DNA of 62,191 nucleotides from JANQPA01 sp964628385 (GTDB lineage Bacteria > Bacteroidota > Bacteroidia > Chitinophagales > Saprospiraceae): positions 1-62,191 of the forward strand of contig CAZVOD010000018.1 in NCBI GenBank assembly GCA_964628385.1. Direction: 5' to 3'. Shown in pieces: positions 35,884-45,071 of the stretch (within the stretch, counting starts at the first letter, position 1; every line of letters begins with the position of its first letter). The position numbers and the translations under genes are program-made. The notes under the pieces are model-generated. The model saw nothing but the letters and a program-made list of their open reading frames with translations, had not been told where the DNA came from and did no database searches.

Positions 35884-37833
35884 ATGTTCCAAAGTATTCT
35901 GACTTCAAAAAAAGCGAGTATTTTACTGGTTTTTATGCTACTACTCTCTACAGCATCTCTGTCCTCCCAAGAAGTTTTCACGCTGGCTGAAGCTGGTAAA
36001 AAAGCTGAAAAAAATTTCAAAAAAGCCAGAGCATATGGAAACCAAAGAAACCTAGGTGCTGCCTTGCAAACCATAGAAAAAGTACTGGAGCAATATCCCG
36101 GATTTGTAGATGCTTATGCGTTTAAAGGGGCCGTACACTATGATCGGGAGGAATATGAAAAGGCAGAGCAAGCATTGATAAAAACTCTCGAACTAAAGAA
36201 TGACTACAATGACCTGCTATATTTTCAACTAGCGCTCACCCAGTGGCAACTGCAAGCATTCGATAATTGTGTTGTGAATTTAGAAAAATACCTGGCTACT
36301 GATATCGGGCGCCCCCGGCAACGAAAAATCGCAGAGAAATACTTGCAAAATGCCCGTTTCGCCGCTCAGGCAGTAAAAAATCCTCTCCCTTACGATCCCA
36401 AACCTCTCAGTGATAACATCAATACTAGGACAGCAATGGAAGCACTTCCATCTACTACTGCAGATGGAGCGCTCATGTTGTATGTAAAGAGGATCAACCG
36501 CCAGGAAGATTTGTACGTCAGTACTTTTGAAAACGACGAATGGCAGGAAGGCCAACCAATTGCAGGATTTGACACACCTGGCCTGAATGAAGGAGCACCA
36601 TCCTTGTCAGCGGATGGACGGACACTGGTATATACGGTTTGTAACAAGAGAGGCGACTTTGGCAGTTGTGACCTTTACATCGCTGAAAAAATTGATTCAT
36701 TCCGCTGGTCCAGGCCTCAGAATATGGGAGCAACCATTAATACCGAGTCATGGGAATCCCAGCCCACGCTATCTGCGGATGGCAATCGGTTAATTTTTTC
36801 TAGCGATCGCAGCGGAAGCCTCGGAAAGCGCGATCTATGGTACAGCAGCAGGCAAGCCAACGGTCAATGGTCCAGGCCAAGAAACCTGGGAGACTTTATT
36901 AATACAGTTGAAAATGAAGAATCGCCCTTTTTACACCCGGATGAGCAAACCCTGTACTTTATGTCTGATGGCCACCCGGGAATGGGAGGCTTTGACCTTT
37001 TTTTGAGTAGGAAAAATGATCAACTTGAATGGTCCGCTCCCCAAAACCTTGGGTATCCCATCAATTCTCAGGAAAATGAAGGAGGTCTGAGTCTTAGTCT
37101 GGATGGAAAAACAGCTTATTACACCCAGGGGTTAGAAGGTGATAATGATATTTATACTTTTGAGTTTCCTGAATCGCTGCGGCCGCAGCCAATGACTTTT
37201 GTGAAAGCACTGGTTTATAATGCTGTATCACAAAACCCTGTAACGGCAACTGCCGAAATTTTTAATTTAACTGATAATCAGCCGTTTATCAGGAAAAGTA
37301 CTTTGCAGGATGGTACGTTCTTAATTTGCTTGCCAATAGGAAAAGAGTACGCGCTTACGGTAGAAAAGAAAGGCTATGTATTTTATTCAGATTATTTCTC
37401 TGCCGCCGATGCTACGAGGCAAAACGAGCCATTTTTGTTAGAAATCCCCTTATTACCGTTAGAAGCGCCCGGTAGGAAGCCAACCGAGCCCAGGCCTATT
37501 GTACTGAATAATATATTTTTTGAAACTGGTTCTTCCAGCCTTTTACCAACTTCACAAAATGAATTGAATCGCCTTTACGATTTGTTGGTAGCAAATCCCT
37601 CAATGGTCATTCAGATCAACGGGCATACGGATAATGTAGGGCAGCCGGAAGACAATCAGAAGCTATCAGAAGAGCGGGCCAAAGCAGTTTATCAATACCT
37701 TAGCTCAAAAGGAATTGACGAAAAACGCTTATCATACAAAGGGTTTGGAGCATCAAGACCTGTTGCGGAAAACGACAGTGTGGAAGGTCGCCGAAAGAAT
37801 AGACGAACAGAATTTGTTATTATTTCTCAATAA
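35884..37833 (+). CDS. TPR-PD40-OmpA outer-membrane protein
   Basis: A 649-residue protein with signal peptide (ASILLVFMLLLSTASLSSQ). TPR-like helices occupy ~30-160 (ALQTIEKVLEQYPGFVDAYAFKGAVHYDREEYEKAEQALIKTLEL). PD40 propeller repeats span ~190-430 (QPTLSADGNRLIFSSDRSGSLGKRDLWYSS), then a carboxypeptidase-like sandwich. A canonical OmpA domain (~545-649) includes IFFETGSSSLLP, INGHTDNVGQPEDNQKLSEERA and GRRKNRRTEFVI. This TPR-WD40-CRD-OmpA order is that of PorE of the T9SS. A PaaK-like ligase starts 14 bp after the stop. Confidence 0.92.
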   Translation: MFQSILTSKKASILLVFMLLLSTASLSSQEVFTLAEAGKKAEKNFKKARAYGNQRNLGAALQTIEKVLEQYPGFVDAYAFKGAVHYDREEYEKAEQALIKTLELKNDYNDLLYFQLALTQWQLQAFDNCVVNLEKYLATDIGRPRQRKIAEKYLQNARFAAQAVKNPLPYDPKPLSDNINTRTAMEALPSTTADGALMLYVKRINRQEDLYVSTFENDEWQEGQPIAGFDTPGLNEGAPSLSADGRTLVYTVCNKRGDFGSCDLYIAEKIDSFRWSRPQNMGATINTESWESQPTLSADGNRLIFSSDRSGSLGKRDLWYSSRQANGQWSRPRNLGDFINTVENEESPFLHPDEQTLYFMSDGHPGMGGFDLFLSRKNDQLEWSAPQNLGYPINSQENEGGLSLSLDGKTAYYTQGLEGDNDIYTFEFPESLRPQPMTFVKALVYNAVSQNPVTATAEIFNLTDNQPFIRKSTLQDGTFLICLPIGKEYALTVEKKGYVFYSDYFSAADATRQNEPFLLEIPLLPLEAPGRKPTEPRPIVLNNIFFETGSSSLLPTSQNELNRLYDLLVANPSMVIQINGHTDNVGQPEDNQKLSEERAKAVYQYLSSKGIDEKRLSYKGFGASRPVAENDSVEGRRKNRRTEFVIISQ

Positions 37834-37847
37834 AACTCAACAGTAGC

Positions 37848-39140
37848 ATGCTATTCAACCCTGATATTGAAACACTGCCATTACCCAGGCTAAGGATCCT
37901 TCAGGTTCAGCGTTTGAAGAATCTGATAGAATACGTCAAGCGAAATGTTCCATTTTATACAGAAAAGCTTGTTAGCTTATCTTCAAAAGACATAAAAAGA
38001 GTGGAGGATATTGAAAAATTACCATTCACGTATAAAGAAGATTTGAGAAATAATTATCCTTTCGGACTCTTTGCCGTACCTAAATCTTCCCTGGCCAGAA
38101 TACACGCTTCTAGCGGAACAACTGGTAAGCCTACCGTGGTGGGATATACTCAGAGGGACCTTCGCCTTTTTGGAGAAGTCAATGCCAGAAGTTTGGCGGC
38201 TGCCGGCGCCCGGCCCGGAATGACCCTACACAATGCTTATGGCTATGGCTTGTTTACAGGAGGCTTGGGGTTACATGCTGGCGCTGAGACGCTGGGCCTG
38301 AACGTAATCCCTGTATCGGGTGGTATGACGGAACGTCAGTTGCTTATAATAGATGATCTTCAACCAGACCTCATCTGCTGTACACCTTCTTATGCGCAGC
38401 GACTTGCCGACGAAATAAGAATTAAAGCTATTGATCCATCCAAACTTTCCCTGAAATTTGGTTTGCTCGGAGCAGAACCTTGGTCGGAAGCCATTCGACA
38501 GGATGCAGAGGCGGGATTACATATTGAAGCTACCAATATATATGGGCTTAGTGAGATTATCGGCCCGGGAGTGGCACAAGAGCCGGTAGAAGAAAAGGGA
38601 GCTGGCAGTCATATTTGGGAAGATCATTTTTACCCCGAAATTATTGATCCGGAAACGGGAAAAGTCTTACCGGAAGGCAAAGATGGCGTGCTGGTGCTAA
38701 CCACACTAACAAAAGAAGCTATACCTTTGATAAGATATTGGACTAATGATATTTGTTCTTTACAATACGATCCTCACTCTAGGAGGACCCACATCAAAAT
38801 GAGTAACATCAAAGGAAGAGCCGATAATATGCTTATCATCCGGGGGGTCAACCTTTTTCCCTCCCAGATAGAGGAGTTGCTCCTACAAACTAATGAACTC
38901 AGTGCTCACTATCAGCTGGAAGTATCCAGGCCTGCTACTATGGATGAACTGCTGGTAAAGGTAGAGTCAGTTGAAGAGCTATCCACTGATGGCCGGGCTT
39001 ATTTGGCGGGTTATTTACAGCAAAAAATAAAAGATAATATAGGGATTTCTGCCAGAGTGATGGTTGAAAAGTATGGTACCTTACCCAGAAGTGAGGGTGG
39101 AAAATTGAGTAGAATTATCGACAAAAGGGACAGTTATTGA
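37848..39140 (+). CDS. PaaK-like phenylacetate-CoA ligase family protein
   Basis: A 430-residue adenylate-forming enzyme of the phenylacetate-CoA ligase group, of normal family length. The ATP-binding P-loop is SSGTTGKPT (88-96). Later motifs are YGYGLFTGGLGLHAGAETLG, ATNIYGLSEIIGPGVAQEP, YWTNDICSL and the C-terminal KGRADNMLIIRGVNLFPSQIEELL. It converts an aryl- or acyl-carboxylate to its CoA thioester using ATP. No other paa catabolic genes are near, so the substrate is open. It follows the OmpA gene by 14 bp. Confidence 0.93.
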   Translation: MLFNPDIETLPLPRLRILQVQRLKNLIEYVKRNVPFYTEKLVSLSSKDIKRVEDIEKLPFTYKEDLRNNYPFGLFAVPKSSLARIHASSGTTGKPTVVGYTQRDLRLFGEVNARSLAAAGARPGMTLHNAYGYGLFTGGLGLHAGAETLGLNVIPVSGGMTERQLLIIDDLQPDLICCTPSYAQRLADEIRIKAIDPSKLSLKFGLLGAEPWSEAIRQDAEAGLHIEATNIYGLSEIIGPGVAQEPVEEKGAGSHIWEDHFYPEIIDPETGKVLPEGKDGVLVLTTLTKEAIPLIRYWTNDICSLQYDPHSRRTHIKMSNIKGRADNMLIIRGVNLFPSQIEELLLQTNELSAHYQLEVSRPATMDELLVKVESVEELSTDGRAYLAGYLQQKIKDNIGISARVMVEKYGTLPRSEGGKLSRIIDKRDSY

Positions 39141-39709
39141 CCTTAGCGAATGCGAATTAGGACTAAGTATTAAAAATAAAGACAATAGCTCTAGAAGCCC
39201 GTTTAGGAATCAAGCCCTACCAAGTTAACCTGAACACGTCTTTAAATTTAGGGCGTTAAAGTCCAGTTAGTTTTGTTTTATCCAGTTGCGTCCTATGTCA
39301 AATAACAAAACGATCAACAAGATCACCATTACAATAGCTAGCATTTCTCCATTTTTAAAGGTTATACAAAAGTATTACATTTTTCATTTTATATTCTCTT
39401 TTCTTGTTCCTCAGATTTTTCAGACCAAAATCCGTTATTATAAGACCATCTAACGGAATAACGAATGGCAATAGCCTGCCTGCGTTAACGCTTTGTTATA
39501 ATTATTAATACTAAAGTCTTTCTGCTAATAGTGTGGTAGTTAAAAGAAGGACTTTAAATCGGGAAAGCTGATAATATTTTATCTTTCAGAAGATTAACTC
39601 TATAGATAATAACGAAAAAGAACGCGAAAGTGTTGATGTTCTTGCTTGATTTTTAGTGGTTTTATAAAAAAAGACTTATTTAATAGTCTATCGTTACTGC
39701 TTTCTTAAA
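39141..39709. other. Intergenic region with one possible micro-ORF
   Basis: 569 bp without a conventional gene. It holds a 25-codon hydrophobic frame on the minus strand (listed separately) and a perfect 10-bp palindrome GCGTTAACGC at 39482-39491. No clear promoter box was found. Confidence 0.4.
39267..39344 (-). CDS. Possible 25-residue single-pass membrane peptide
   Basis: Reads MLAIVMVILLIVLLFDIG then RNWIKQN and stop: one hydrophobic helix followed by a basic tail, the usual make-up of bacterial small membrane proteins. GGAG lies two bases before the ATG, which is closer than normal for a ribosome site. Short AT-rich frames can look hydrophobic by chance. Confidence 0.25.
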   Translation of the reverse strand: MLAIVMVILLIVLLFDIGRNWIKQN

Positions 39710-39712
39710 GTG

Positions 39713-40117
39713 ATGAATATATCGAGCTCACGACTTTTTTATAGAAAGCTATTTACAATTATTTCAGGGGTGGAAGCAGCTATCAGAGGGTGGACTATTG
39801 ATTTACAAGTGGCTGATATTACGGGAGTCATTCAGTCTTTGGAAGAAGACGATTTGGCTGGTCAATGCTGCTATAGCTTTTTTAGTCTCAACCATGTAGT
39901 GATAGATGCAGCGTTTTGGAACAGGGTGCCCGACAGGGCCCGCGAATTTATAGTTTTTCATGAATTAGGGCATTGTGAACTTGCCCGGGCGCACCGCGAA
40001 GATGCATTCGCAGATGGAACCTGTAAAAGTATTATGAGAAGTGGGATTGAAGATTATCGGGACAATTACCGTCCTTTTACGAGGGCTGACTATCTGAACG
40101 AGCTTTTTGATCCATAA
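39713..40117 (+). CDS. Small metzincin-like zinc metallopeptidase
   Basis: A 134-residue protein from ATG 39713 (a GTG one codon earlier is possible). It contains VFHELGHCELARAH (HExxH at 83-87, third His at 94) and, shortly after, TCKSIMRSG, which resembles the Met-turn of metzincins. The HExxH-x6-H spacing is one residue longer than the classical motif. No signal peptide is obvious, so it may be cytosolic. It may belong to a short Bacteroidota metallopeptidase family; substrate unknown. It stands 66 bp before the exonuclease gene. Confidence 0.75.
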   Translation: MNISSSRLFYRKLFTIISGVEAAIRGWTIDLQVADITGVIQSLEEDDLAGQCCYSFFSLNHVVIDAAFWNRVPDRAREFIVFHELGHCELARAHREDAFADGTCKSIMRSGIEDYRDNYRPFTRADYLNELFDP

Positions 40118-40183
40118 TTCAGAAATACCATAGGGCGACCGCAGTAATTTTTCTTACATTTATCTTCTCAAAAAAGGAGAAAA

Positions 40184-40954
40184 ATGCCAAAGAAGATCAT
40201 CACCTACAATGTCAACGGAATAAGAGCAGCCATCAAAAAGGGCCTTACCGAGTGGATTGCCGAGAATGATTACGATATCATCTGCTTTCAGGAAACAAAA
40301 GCCCATCAAGATCAGGTGAATGTAAAGCCGTTTGAAGAGATGGGGTATCAGATAGATTGGCATGCCGCTGAACGCAAGGGTTACAGCGGTGTAGCCACCT
40401 TTTCCAAAACTGCGCCCCAAAATGTGACAGTAGGATGTGGTATAGATAAGTACGATCAGGAAGGTCGAATCCTGAGAACAGATTACGAAGACTTTTCCAT
40501 TCTTAATTGTTATTTCCCTTCCGGTACTACCGGCGATGTCAGACAAGATTTTAAAATGGAGTTTTTAGCTGATTTTTTTGAATGGATCAAAGAGGTAAAG
40601 GACAGCTGTCCCAACCTTATAGTAGTTGGAGATTATAACATTGCACACACTGAGATGGACCTCCATGATCCGAAGAGCAACAAAAAAACTTCAGGGTTCT
40701 TACCGGAAGAAAGAGCATGGCTGAGTAGCTGGTTTGATAGTGGATTCGTAGATGCCTTTCGCTACAAACACCCCGAAAAAGTAGAATACAGCTGGTGGAG
40801 CTATCGGGCCAGGGCCAGGGAGCGCAACAAAGGGTGGCGGCTAGATTATCAATCAGTGGCCAATCCGATGAAAAACAGAATTCTGGATGCGTATCAATTG
40901 ACGGATATTGTTCATTCTGATCACTGTCCCTTGATGCTATCTTTGGAAGATTAG
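40184..40954 (+). CDS. xth: Exodeoxyribonuclease III / AP endonuclease
   Basis: A 256-residue enzyme of the exonuclease-endonuclease-phosphatase fold, acting in base-excision repair at abasic sites. Motifs: ITYNVNGIRAAIKKGL, CFQETKAH (metal-binding Glu), YSGVATFSK, GDYNIAHTEMDLHDP (catalytic Asp and Asn), LDYQSV and DIVHSDHCPLML (catalytic Asp-His). Length matches Xth. A strong AAAGGAG ribosome site precedes the ATG. Confidence 0.95.
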   Translation: MPKKIITYNVNGIRAAIKKGLTEWIAENDYDIICFQETKAHQDQVNVKPFEEMGYQIDWHAAERKGYSGVATFSKTAPQNVTVGCGIDKYDQEGRILRTDYEDFSILNCYFPSGTTGDVRQDFKMEFLADFFEWIKEVKDSCPNLIVVGDYNIAHTEMDLHDPKSNKKTSGFLPEERAWLSSWFDSGFVDAFRYKHPEKVEYSWWSYRARARERNKGWRLDYQSVANPMKNRILDAYQLTDIVHSDHCPLMLSLED

Positions 40955-41108
40955 CAAGAAGGTTGGAAAAGTTTTATAAGGGAAAATGAAAACACGCAAC
41001 AAGTCTAATATTGATCTTTGCCCTGACCAATGGGTTTTACATAATCGAAGTGTTACTCAGGCCGCTGATAGAAGACAACAGAATTTTATTACAAAAAAAA
41101 ATATTACA

Positions 41109-42005
41109 ATGAATAAATACTCCTTTTTCTTTAGTGCAATATGCTTTGCAATAGTTTTATGCTCATACACTACTGCCTCAGCCCAAGAAGTATATGGTGG
41201 CTTCAAGGCGGGCATCAATTTTGCTAGTATTGATGGCCCTTCCCTTCTGGATGCTGATGGTAACGAGCTCGAAGAATTTAATTATACCGCAGGGTTTCAC
41301 GTCGGTGCAAGTGTAAACGTCAATTTGACTGATTATTTTGGCGTACGTGGTGAGGTAATTTACGGCCAAAAAGGCGCTGAGTATAATTTCAGCGGTGATG
41401 CTTTCTTCCCATTCTACAATGAAGACCTTAGTAATGTTGTATTCGGAGCAGGAGAACGCAATAGCATCTTGTCCATCACCAATACTTACCTTGAAATCCC
41501 ACTTTCAGCCTTTATTCGTTTTGGAAGGCTGGAGCTATCGGGCGGGATGAGCTTTGCTTACTTGGTATCCTCTTCTTTGACAGGGGAGGTTACATTCTCA
41601 GGTGCTACAGAAAGAGGTAGTGTTATAGATCCTGTAATTGTCGTGGTGGATGGAAGCTTTCTGAACGCTTCTGGTTTCAACCCCGACAATGCCGGCGAGG
41701 TTACGCTTCGTACGATCAACGGGCAGCCGTTCCTAGTTCCCGAACAAATTGGAGCTTATTACGAAAACCCCAATGTTGATAGGCCATTGTTCAACAGGTT
41801 TGATGCAATGGTTCAGGCCGGAGCTGCATTTTATCTCAATCAGGGGCTTTTTATCAGCTTTAAGGGATACTATGGACTTACTGATATTACCAGAAATGAG
41901 GAAGATTATGTTGTTTCAATATTGGGTAACGATCAGGAACTCATCTTTTCAGAGGATGATGATCGTAATTTTACCCTGCAGGCTTCTGTTGGCTTTTTCT
42001 TTTAA
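41109..42005 (+). CDS. Porin-like outer-membrane beta-barrel protein
   Basis: A 298-residue protein from ATG 41109, giving the signal peptide MNKYSFFFSAICFAIVLCSY through TTASAQ. The open frame extends upstream to 40986, but that stretch has no signal character. The mature part starts EVYGGFKAGINFASIDGPSL, a PorT/OMP_b-brl_2-type opening. Amphipathic strands follow (FGVRGEVIYGQKGAEYNF; FLNQ...FKGYYGLTDITRN), ending in NFTLQASVGFFF with a C-terminal Phe. Outer membrane; function unknown. Confidence 0.85.
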   Translation: MNKYSFFFSAICFAIVLCSYTTASAQEVYGGFKAGINFASIDGPSLLDADGNELEEFNYTAGFHVGASVNVNLTDYFGVRGEVIYGQKGAEYNFSGDAFFPFYNEDLSNVVFGAGERNSILSITNTYLEIPLSAFIRFGRLELSGGMSFAYLVSSSLTGEVTFSGATERGSVIDPVIVVVDGSFLNASGFNPDNAGEVTLRTINGQPFLVPEQIGAYYENPNVDRPLFNRFDAMVQAGAAFYLNQGLFISFKGYYGLTDITRNEEDYVVSILGNDQELIFSEDDDRNFTLQASVGFFF

Positions 42006-42208
42006 AGTGCAGGGCTAATAGATAGAATTATCTTATTCAACCTTTTTGTCTGGCGTTTGGAATTCACACCTTTAGTTGGTGCATGTAGTTAAATTGAGTT
42101 TGTATTTCAACTGTAGAGAGGATTCCAAACGTCTTTGATGGTTTCCCTTTAGGCTGATTGTGACTTTCCCAGGCCCGTCAGAAAGTTACTGCAGAACTCT
42201 CTGTAAGT

Positions 42209-42445
42209 TTAATGCTTTCGCTCGTACCCAATCTTCAGAACTACCGGATATTCATAAATGAAAGACTTTGAAAATCTGCAATACTTAATTGGAGCACCTA
42301 GCTCTCTGAGTTCTGCCAGTATCTGATAGGTCCTACTCCGGGATAATTCCAGCCGCTGGGCTAGCTCTGCAGCGCTACCTGTTTGCTTTTGCTGTATCAG
42401 GTAGTGGATGCGTTCCATCCGGTACTTGTATTTACTTATGGGCAT
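42209..42445 (-). CDS. Small helix-turn-helix (HTH_11-like) protein
   Basis: A 78-residue protein. RMERIHYLIQQKQTGSAAELAQRLELSRSRTYQILAELRELGAPI is a winged-helix/HTH_11 unit like the N-terminus of WYL-type regulators, and KYCRFSKSFIYEYP resembles its wing. No effector domain is present. Such mini-HTH proteins recur in Bacteroidota. A perfect 9-bp hairpin lies 17 bp upstream of the ATG. The target is unknown. Confidence 0.75.
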   Translation of the reverse strand: MPISKYKYRMERIHYLIQQKQTGSAAELAQRLELSRSRTYQILAELRELGAPIKYCRFSKSFIYEYPVVLKIGYERKH

Positions 42446-42461
42446 AAGAAAAATTTAAAAG

Positions 42462-42486
42462 GCCTGAGCCCGTGAAAGGCTCAGGC
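42462..42486 (-). promoter_or_regulatory. Terminator-like hairpin in the leader of the HTH gene
   Basis: GCCTGAGCC (42462-42470) pairs perfectly with GGCTCAGGC (42478-42486). Read on the minus strand, it is followed by a T-rich run (CTTTTAAATTTTTCTT) and then the ATG. This is the shape of an intrinsic terminator placed inside the leader, or of an operator for the encoded HTH protein. Confidence 0.55.
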
Positions 42487-42929
42487 AAGTGCAACCAATC
42501 GTTAGCTTTTCATTCGCTCATTTTGTTAAAAGAATAGCTTAAACAGCTCTAAATGAAAAGTGCTCCACTAATTATGAAATTCAAACTTCATTCAAATCTA
42601 CTCCAACAATCGTCGCACTCTGGTTAATGGGATTAGGCTCTAAAGCTAGATAGAAGAAATTCATCTTGTTTTCATTTGGTTTTTTGTTTGTTTACAGTCT
42701 CAAGATAACGCTGTTTTCCCTGGGTTCCTGAATCATATATTAGTCCGAATATATGGCCACCAAACTGTCGTCATTGAAAGCTAATTGATTTAACTGTTTG
42801 ATAAATAGATTTTTAAGGCCCTGTTTTGATTATGGCTTAATTAGAAGTTATTATAATTTTGGAGAGGTATTACTTTTTTCATCGTGAAAAGCTATTTATT
42901 TTAATAGTTATTTTACAAACTTTAATAAA
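42487..42929. other. Intergenic region between divergent genes
   Basis: 443 bp. The only coding-like signal is a 27-codon frame on the minus strand at 42581-42664 (MNFFYLALEPNPINQS...), with no ribosome site. No promoter of clear quality was found for either flank. Confidence 0.3.
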
Positions 42930-44438
42930 ATGAAAGTAGTTAAAGAAATCTTGAGCGTACTATTAGAATATTCGATGAAAAGTAAAAGTGATGTGTTGTC
43001 TTTCCTTTATACTAGCGCAGACCTCAGATACCTGCTCCGGATAATAGATCGGGAGCCTGATCTTAGCGAAGAGGAAATAATGCAACGTATGTTTGAATCA
43101 GATATGGATAGGGATGCTTATCGGTTTTTTAAAAAAGAGGTTGAGCGAAAATTGATCAATGGAGTGTTTTTTATGGATTTTAATAGGGCTTCCTACAATG
43201 CTTATCAAAAAGCCTATTACAACTCCTGGAAAAAGCTAGCAGCTGCAAAAATTTTACTGGGTAAATCTGCCACGTATAGTGCCCTTCAATTGCTGGAAGC
43301 AGTGCTGAGAAGTGCGCTAAAATATGAATTTACTCCGTTAGGTCTGGAAAGTGCCCGCATTTTGAGGTTGCACGCTATTGATAGTGGCACGGCTATCAGT
43401 AAATTCAGTAAGCTGAACGAGCAGTGCCGGGAGTTGGCTGGTATATATCAGCTAGAGTGTCAGCTTGAAGAATTATATAGCTACTTTTTGAACTACAGGT
43501 CTCTTTCTAGAAAAGACAAAGAACAATTTGAGCTAGGGCTCCTAGATTTCCACAACGATTGGTCTGAGCGCTTAGCTCAGTTTGATACTTTCAGGGTGAA
43601 TTATCTGGGATATCTGATCCGGGCAAAATCCTATTTTTTATCTCGTAAATATTACAAGACCATAAAAGTTTGTAATGAGGCCATAGCATTTTTTTCCCAA
43701 AAAAAAGTTAAAATTAAGCATCCGGTTTTGACTTTCAACAATCAAAAACTGATTTGTTATATACAGCTAAAAGATTCTGACAATGGAGAATCCGTCATTC
43801 GGCAGCAGCTGCCTATGCTAAAGGAAGGAAGCTCAAACTGGTTTGTAACGCAGCAATTAAGAATGTTGCTGGTTTTTCATTCCGGTTCACTCAATTGTGC
43901 CGAGCCACTGCTGGAAGTAGTGAAGAATTGTAAAAAATTTAAATATTTATCTAAAGAGCAAAAAGAGCGCTGGCGAATCAATGAAGCTTATGTTCTCTAT
44001 GTAAAAGCGTTACAGCAAAGAAGCGTTAATGGTATCGTGCCAAAGCTAAGGCTTCGAAAATTTCTTAATGAAGTGCCTATTTATTCCAGAGATAAGGAAG
44101 GACTCAACATTCCGATATTAATCATTCAGTTCTTGTGGTTGATTTTGCAAAGGAGGTACAGCAAGGCTATAGATCGTACAGATGCGCTTTCACAGTACTG
44201 CTCCAGATATTTACGGGAAGAGCCTAATCAGCGGAGTTATTGCTTCATAAAAATGCTGGTGGCGATCATTAAAGCAGATTTCCATCCCGTGGCAGCCCAG
44301 CGCAAGGCCGAGCTCTACATCAAACGGCTAAGCAATATCCCTTTTGATTTATCTTATAGTGCTTATGAAATAGAGCTCATCCCTTATGAAAAGCTATGGC
44401 AAATGGCCCTGGAAAGTCTGCGTTTTTCTGAAAAGTAA
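42930..44438 (+). CDS. Uncharacterised helical-repeat protein
   Basis: A 502-residue, lysine- and leucine-rich cytosolic protein with no signal, membrane segment or catalytic motif that I recognise. Segments such as FRVNYLGYLIRAKSYFLSRKYYKTIKVCNEAIAFFSQK and PVLTFNNQKLICYIQLKD are TPR-like helix pairs. The N-terminus (MKVVKEILSVLLEYSMKSKSDVLSFLYTSADLRYLLRIIDREPDLSEEEIM) is predicted helical. It is transcribed alone, towards a membrane-protein gene on the other strand. It may be a lineage-specific scaffold; function unknown. Confidence 0.75.
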   Translation: MKVVKEILSVLLEYSMKSKSDVLSFLYTSADLRYLLRIIDREPDLSEEEIMQRMFESDMDRDAYRFFKKEVERKLINGVFFMDFNRASYNAYQKAYYNSWKKLAAAKILLGKSATYSALQLLEAVLRSALKYEFTPLGLESARILRLHAIDSGTAISKFSKLNEQCRELAGIYQLECQLEELYSYFLNYRSLSRKDKEQFELGLLDFHNDWSERLAQFDTFRVNYLGYLIRAKSYFLSRKYYKTIKVCNEAIAFFSQKKVKIKHPVLTFNNQKLICYIQLKDSDNGESVIRQQLPMLKEGSSNWFVTQQLRMLLVFHSGSLNCAEPLLEVVKNCKKFKYLSKEQKERWRINEAYVLYVKALQQRSVNGIVPKLRLRKFLNEVPIYSRDKEGLNIPILIIQFLWLILQRRYSKAIDRTDALSQYCSRYLREEPNQRSYCFIKMLVAIIKADFHPVAAQRKAELYIKRLSNIPFDLSYSAYEIELIPYEKLWQMALESLRFSEK

Positions 44439-44441
44439 CAA

Positions 44442-44921
44442 CTACAAATTTACAGGTTCATGCTTTAGTGGAATCATCCAAATACCGAGGCTTAGGCCCA
44501 TAGAATATATAATCACTAAGAGAAAACTATGCTCGTCTTGCCAATCAACAAGACCCAGGAATGAGAATACCCCGATCGTAAGCGCTATCGCAAAAAATTG
44601 AATCAGCACTTTTCTGTTGAGCATATTCATAGGAAGGCGGCCCAGAACTGCGATCAGAGCGGAGAAAATTATCCAGTTTGGAATAGAAAAATAGCCCCCA
44701 AATAGAATGAACGTTAAATAAGACTTGAAGAAAGCCGCTAATTGATTGAAAACTTCCTGTGTATTATTGCTCCGGCCTAGCACATCCGGATCAATAATTA
44801 TATCCGCAAATAATAGCAACAAAGGCCCTACAAATACGGCGGTAAGCCACACCAGTGTGCCAAACCTTAGAGATCGGCTTACTGTAACTTTCACTTGATC
44901 TATGCTTCTTTCAGTTTTCAT
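44442..44921 (-). CDS. Hypothetical polytopic membrane protein
   Basis: A 159-residue protein with four or five hydrophobic segments: LVWLTAVFVGPLLLLFADIII (~23-43), YLTFILFGGYFSIPNWIIFSALIAVL (~67-92), QFFAIALTIGVFSFLGLV (~108-125) and LLVIIYSMGLSLGIWMIPL (~134-152). The family is not recognised. The stop is 3 bp from the stop of the convergent helical-repeat gene. Confidence 0.7.
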   Translation of the reverse strand: MKTERSIDQVKVTVSRSLRFGTLVWLTAVFVGPLLLLFADIIIDPDVLGRSNNTQEVFNQLAAFFKSYLTFILFGGYFSIPNWIIFSALIAVLGRLPMNMLNRKVLIQFFAIALTIGVFSFLGLVDWQDEHSFLLVIIYSMGLSLGIWMIPLKHEPVNL

Positions 44922-45071
44922 GATGATTGGTTTTTTTTGAGGTTACTGTAATGAGTGCCTGTGGGTCAAAATACCCAGCTGCTTTGTCATAATAACGTCA
45001 TAAGGATAGTGAAAGTATTTAGGTGTGTCAATATTTTCAGAAAAAAATGAAAACTATTCTTGCTGATCTTC

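Noticed and set aside
40986..41108. 41-codon N-terminal extension of the barrel protein
   Set aside because: It would bury the signal peptide, which is perfect when starting at ATG 41109.
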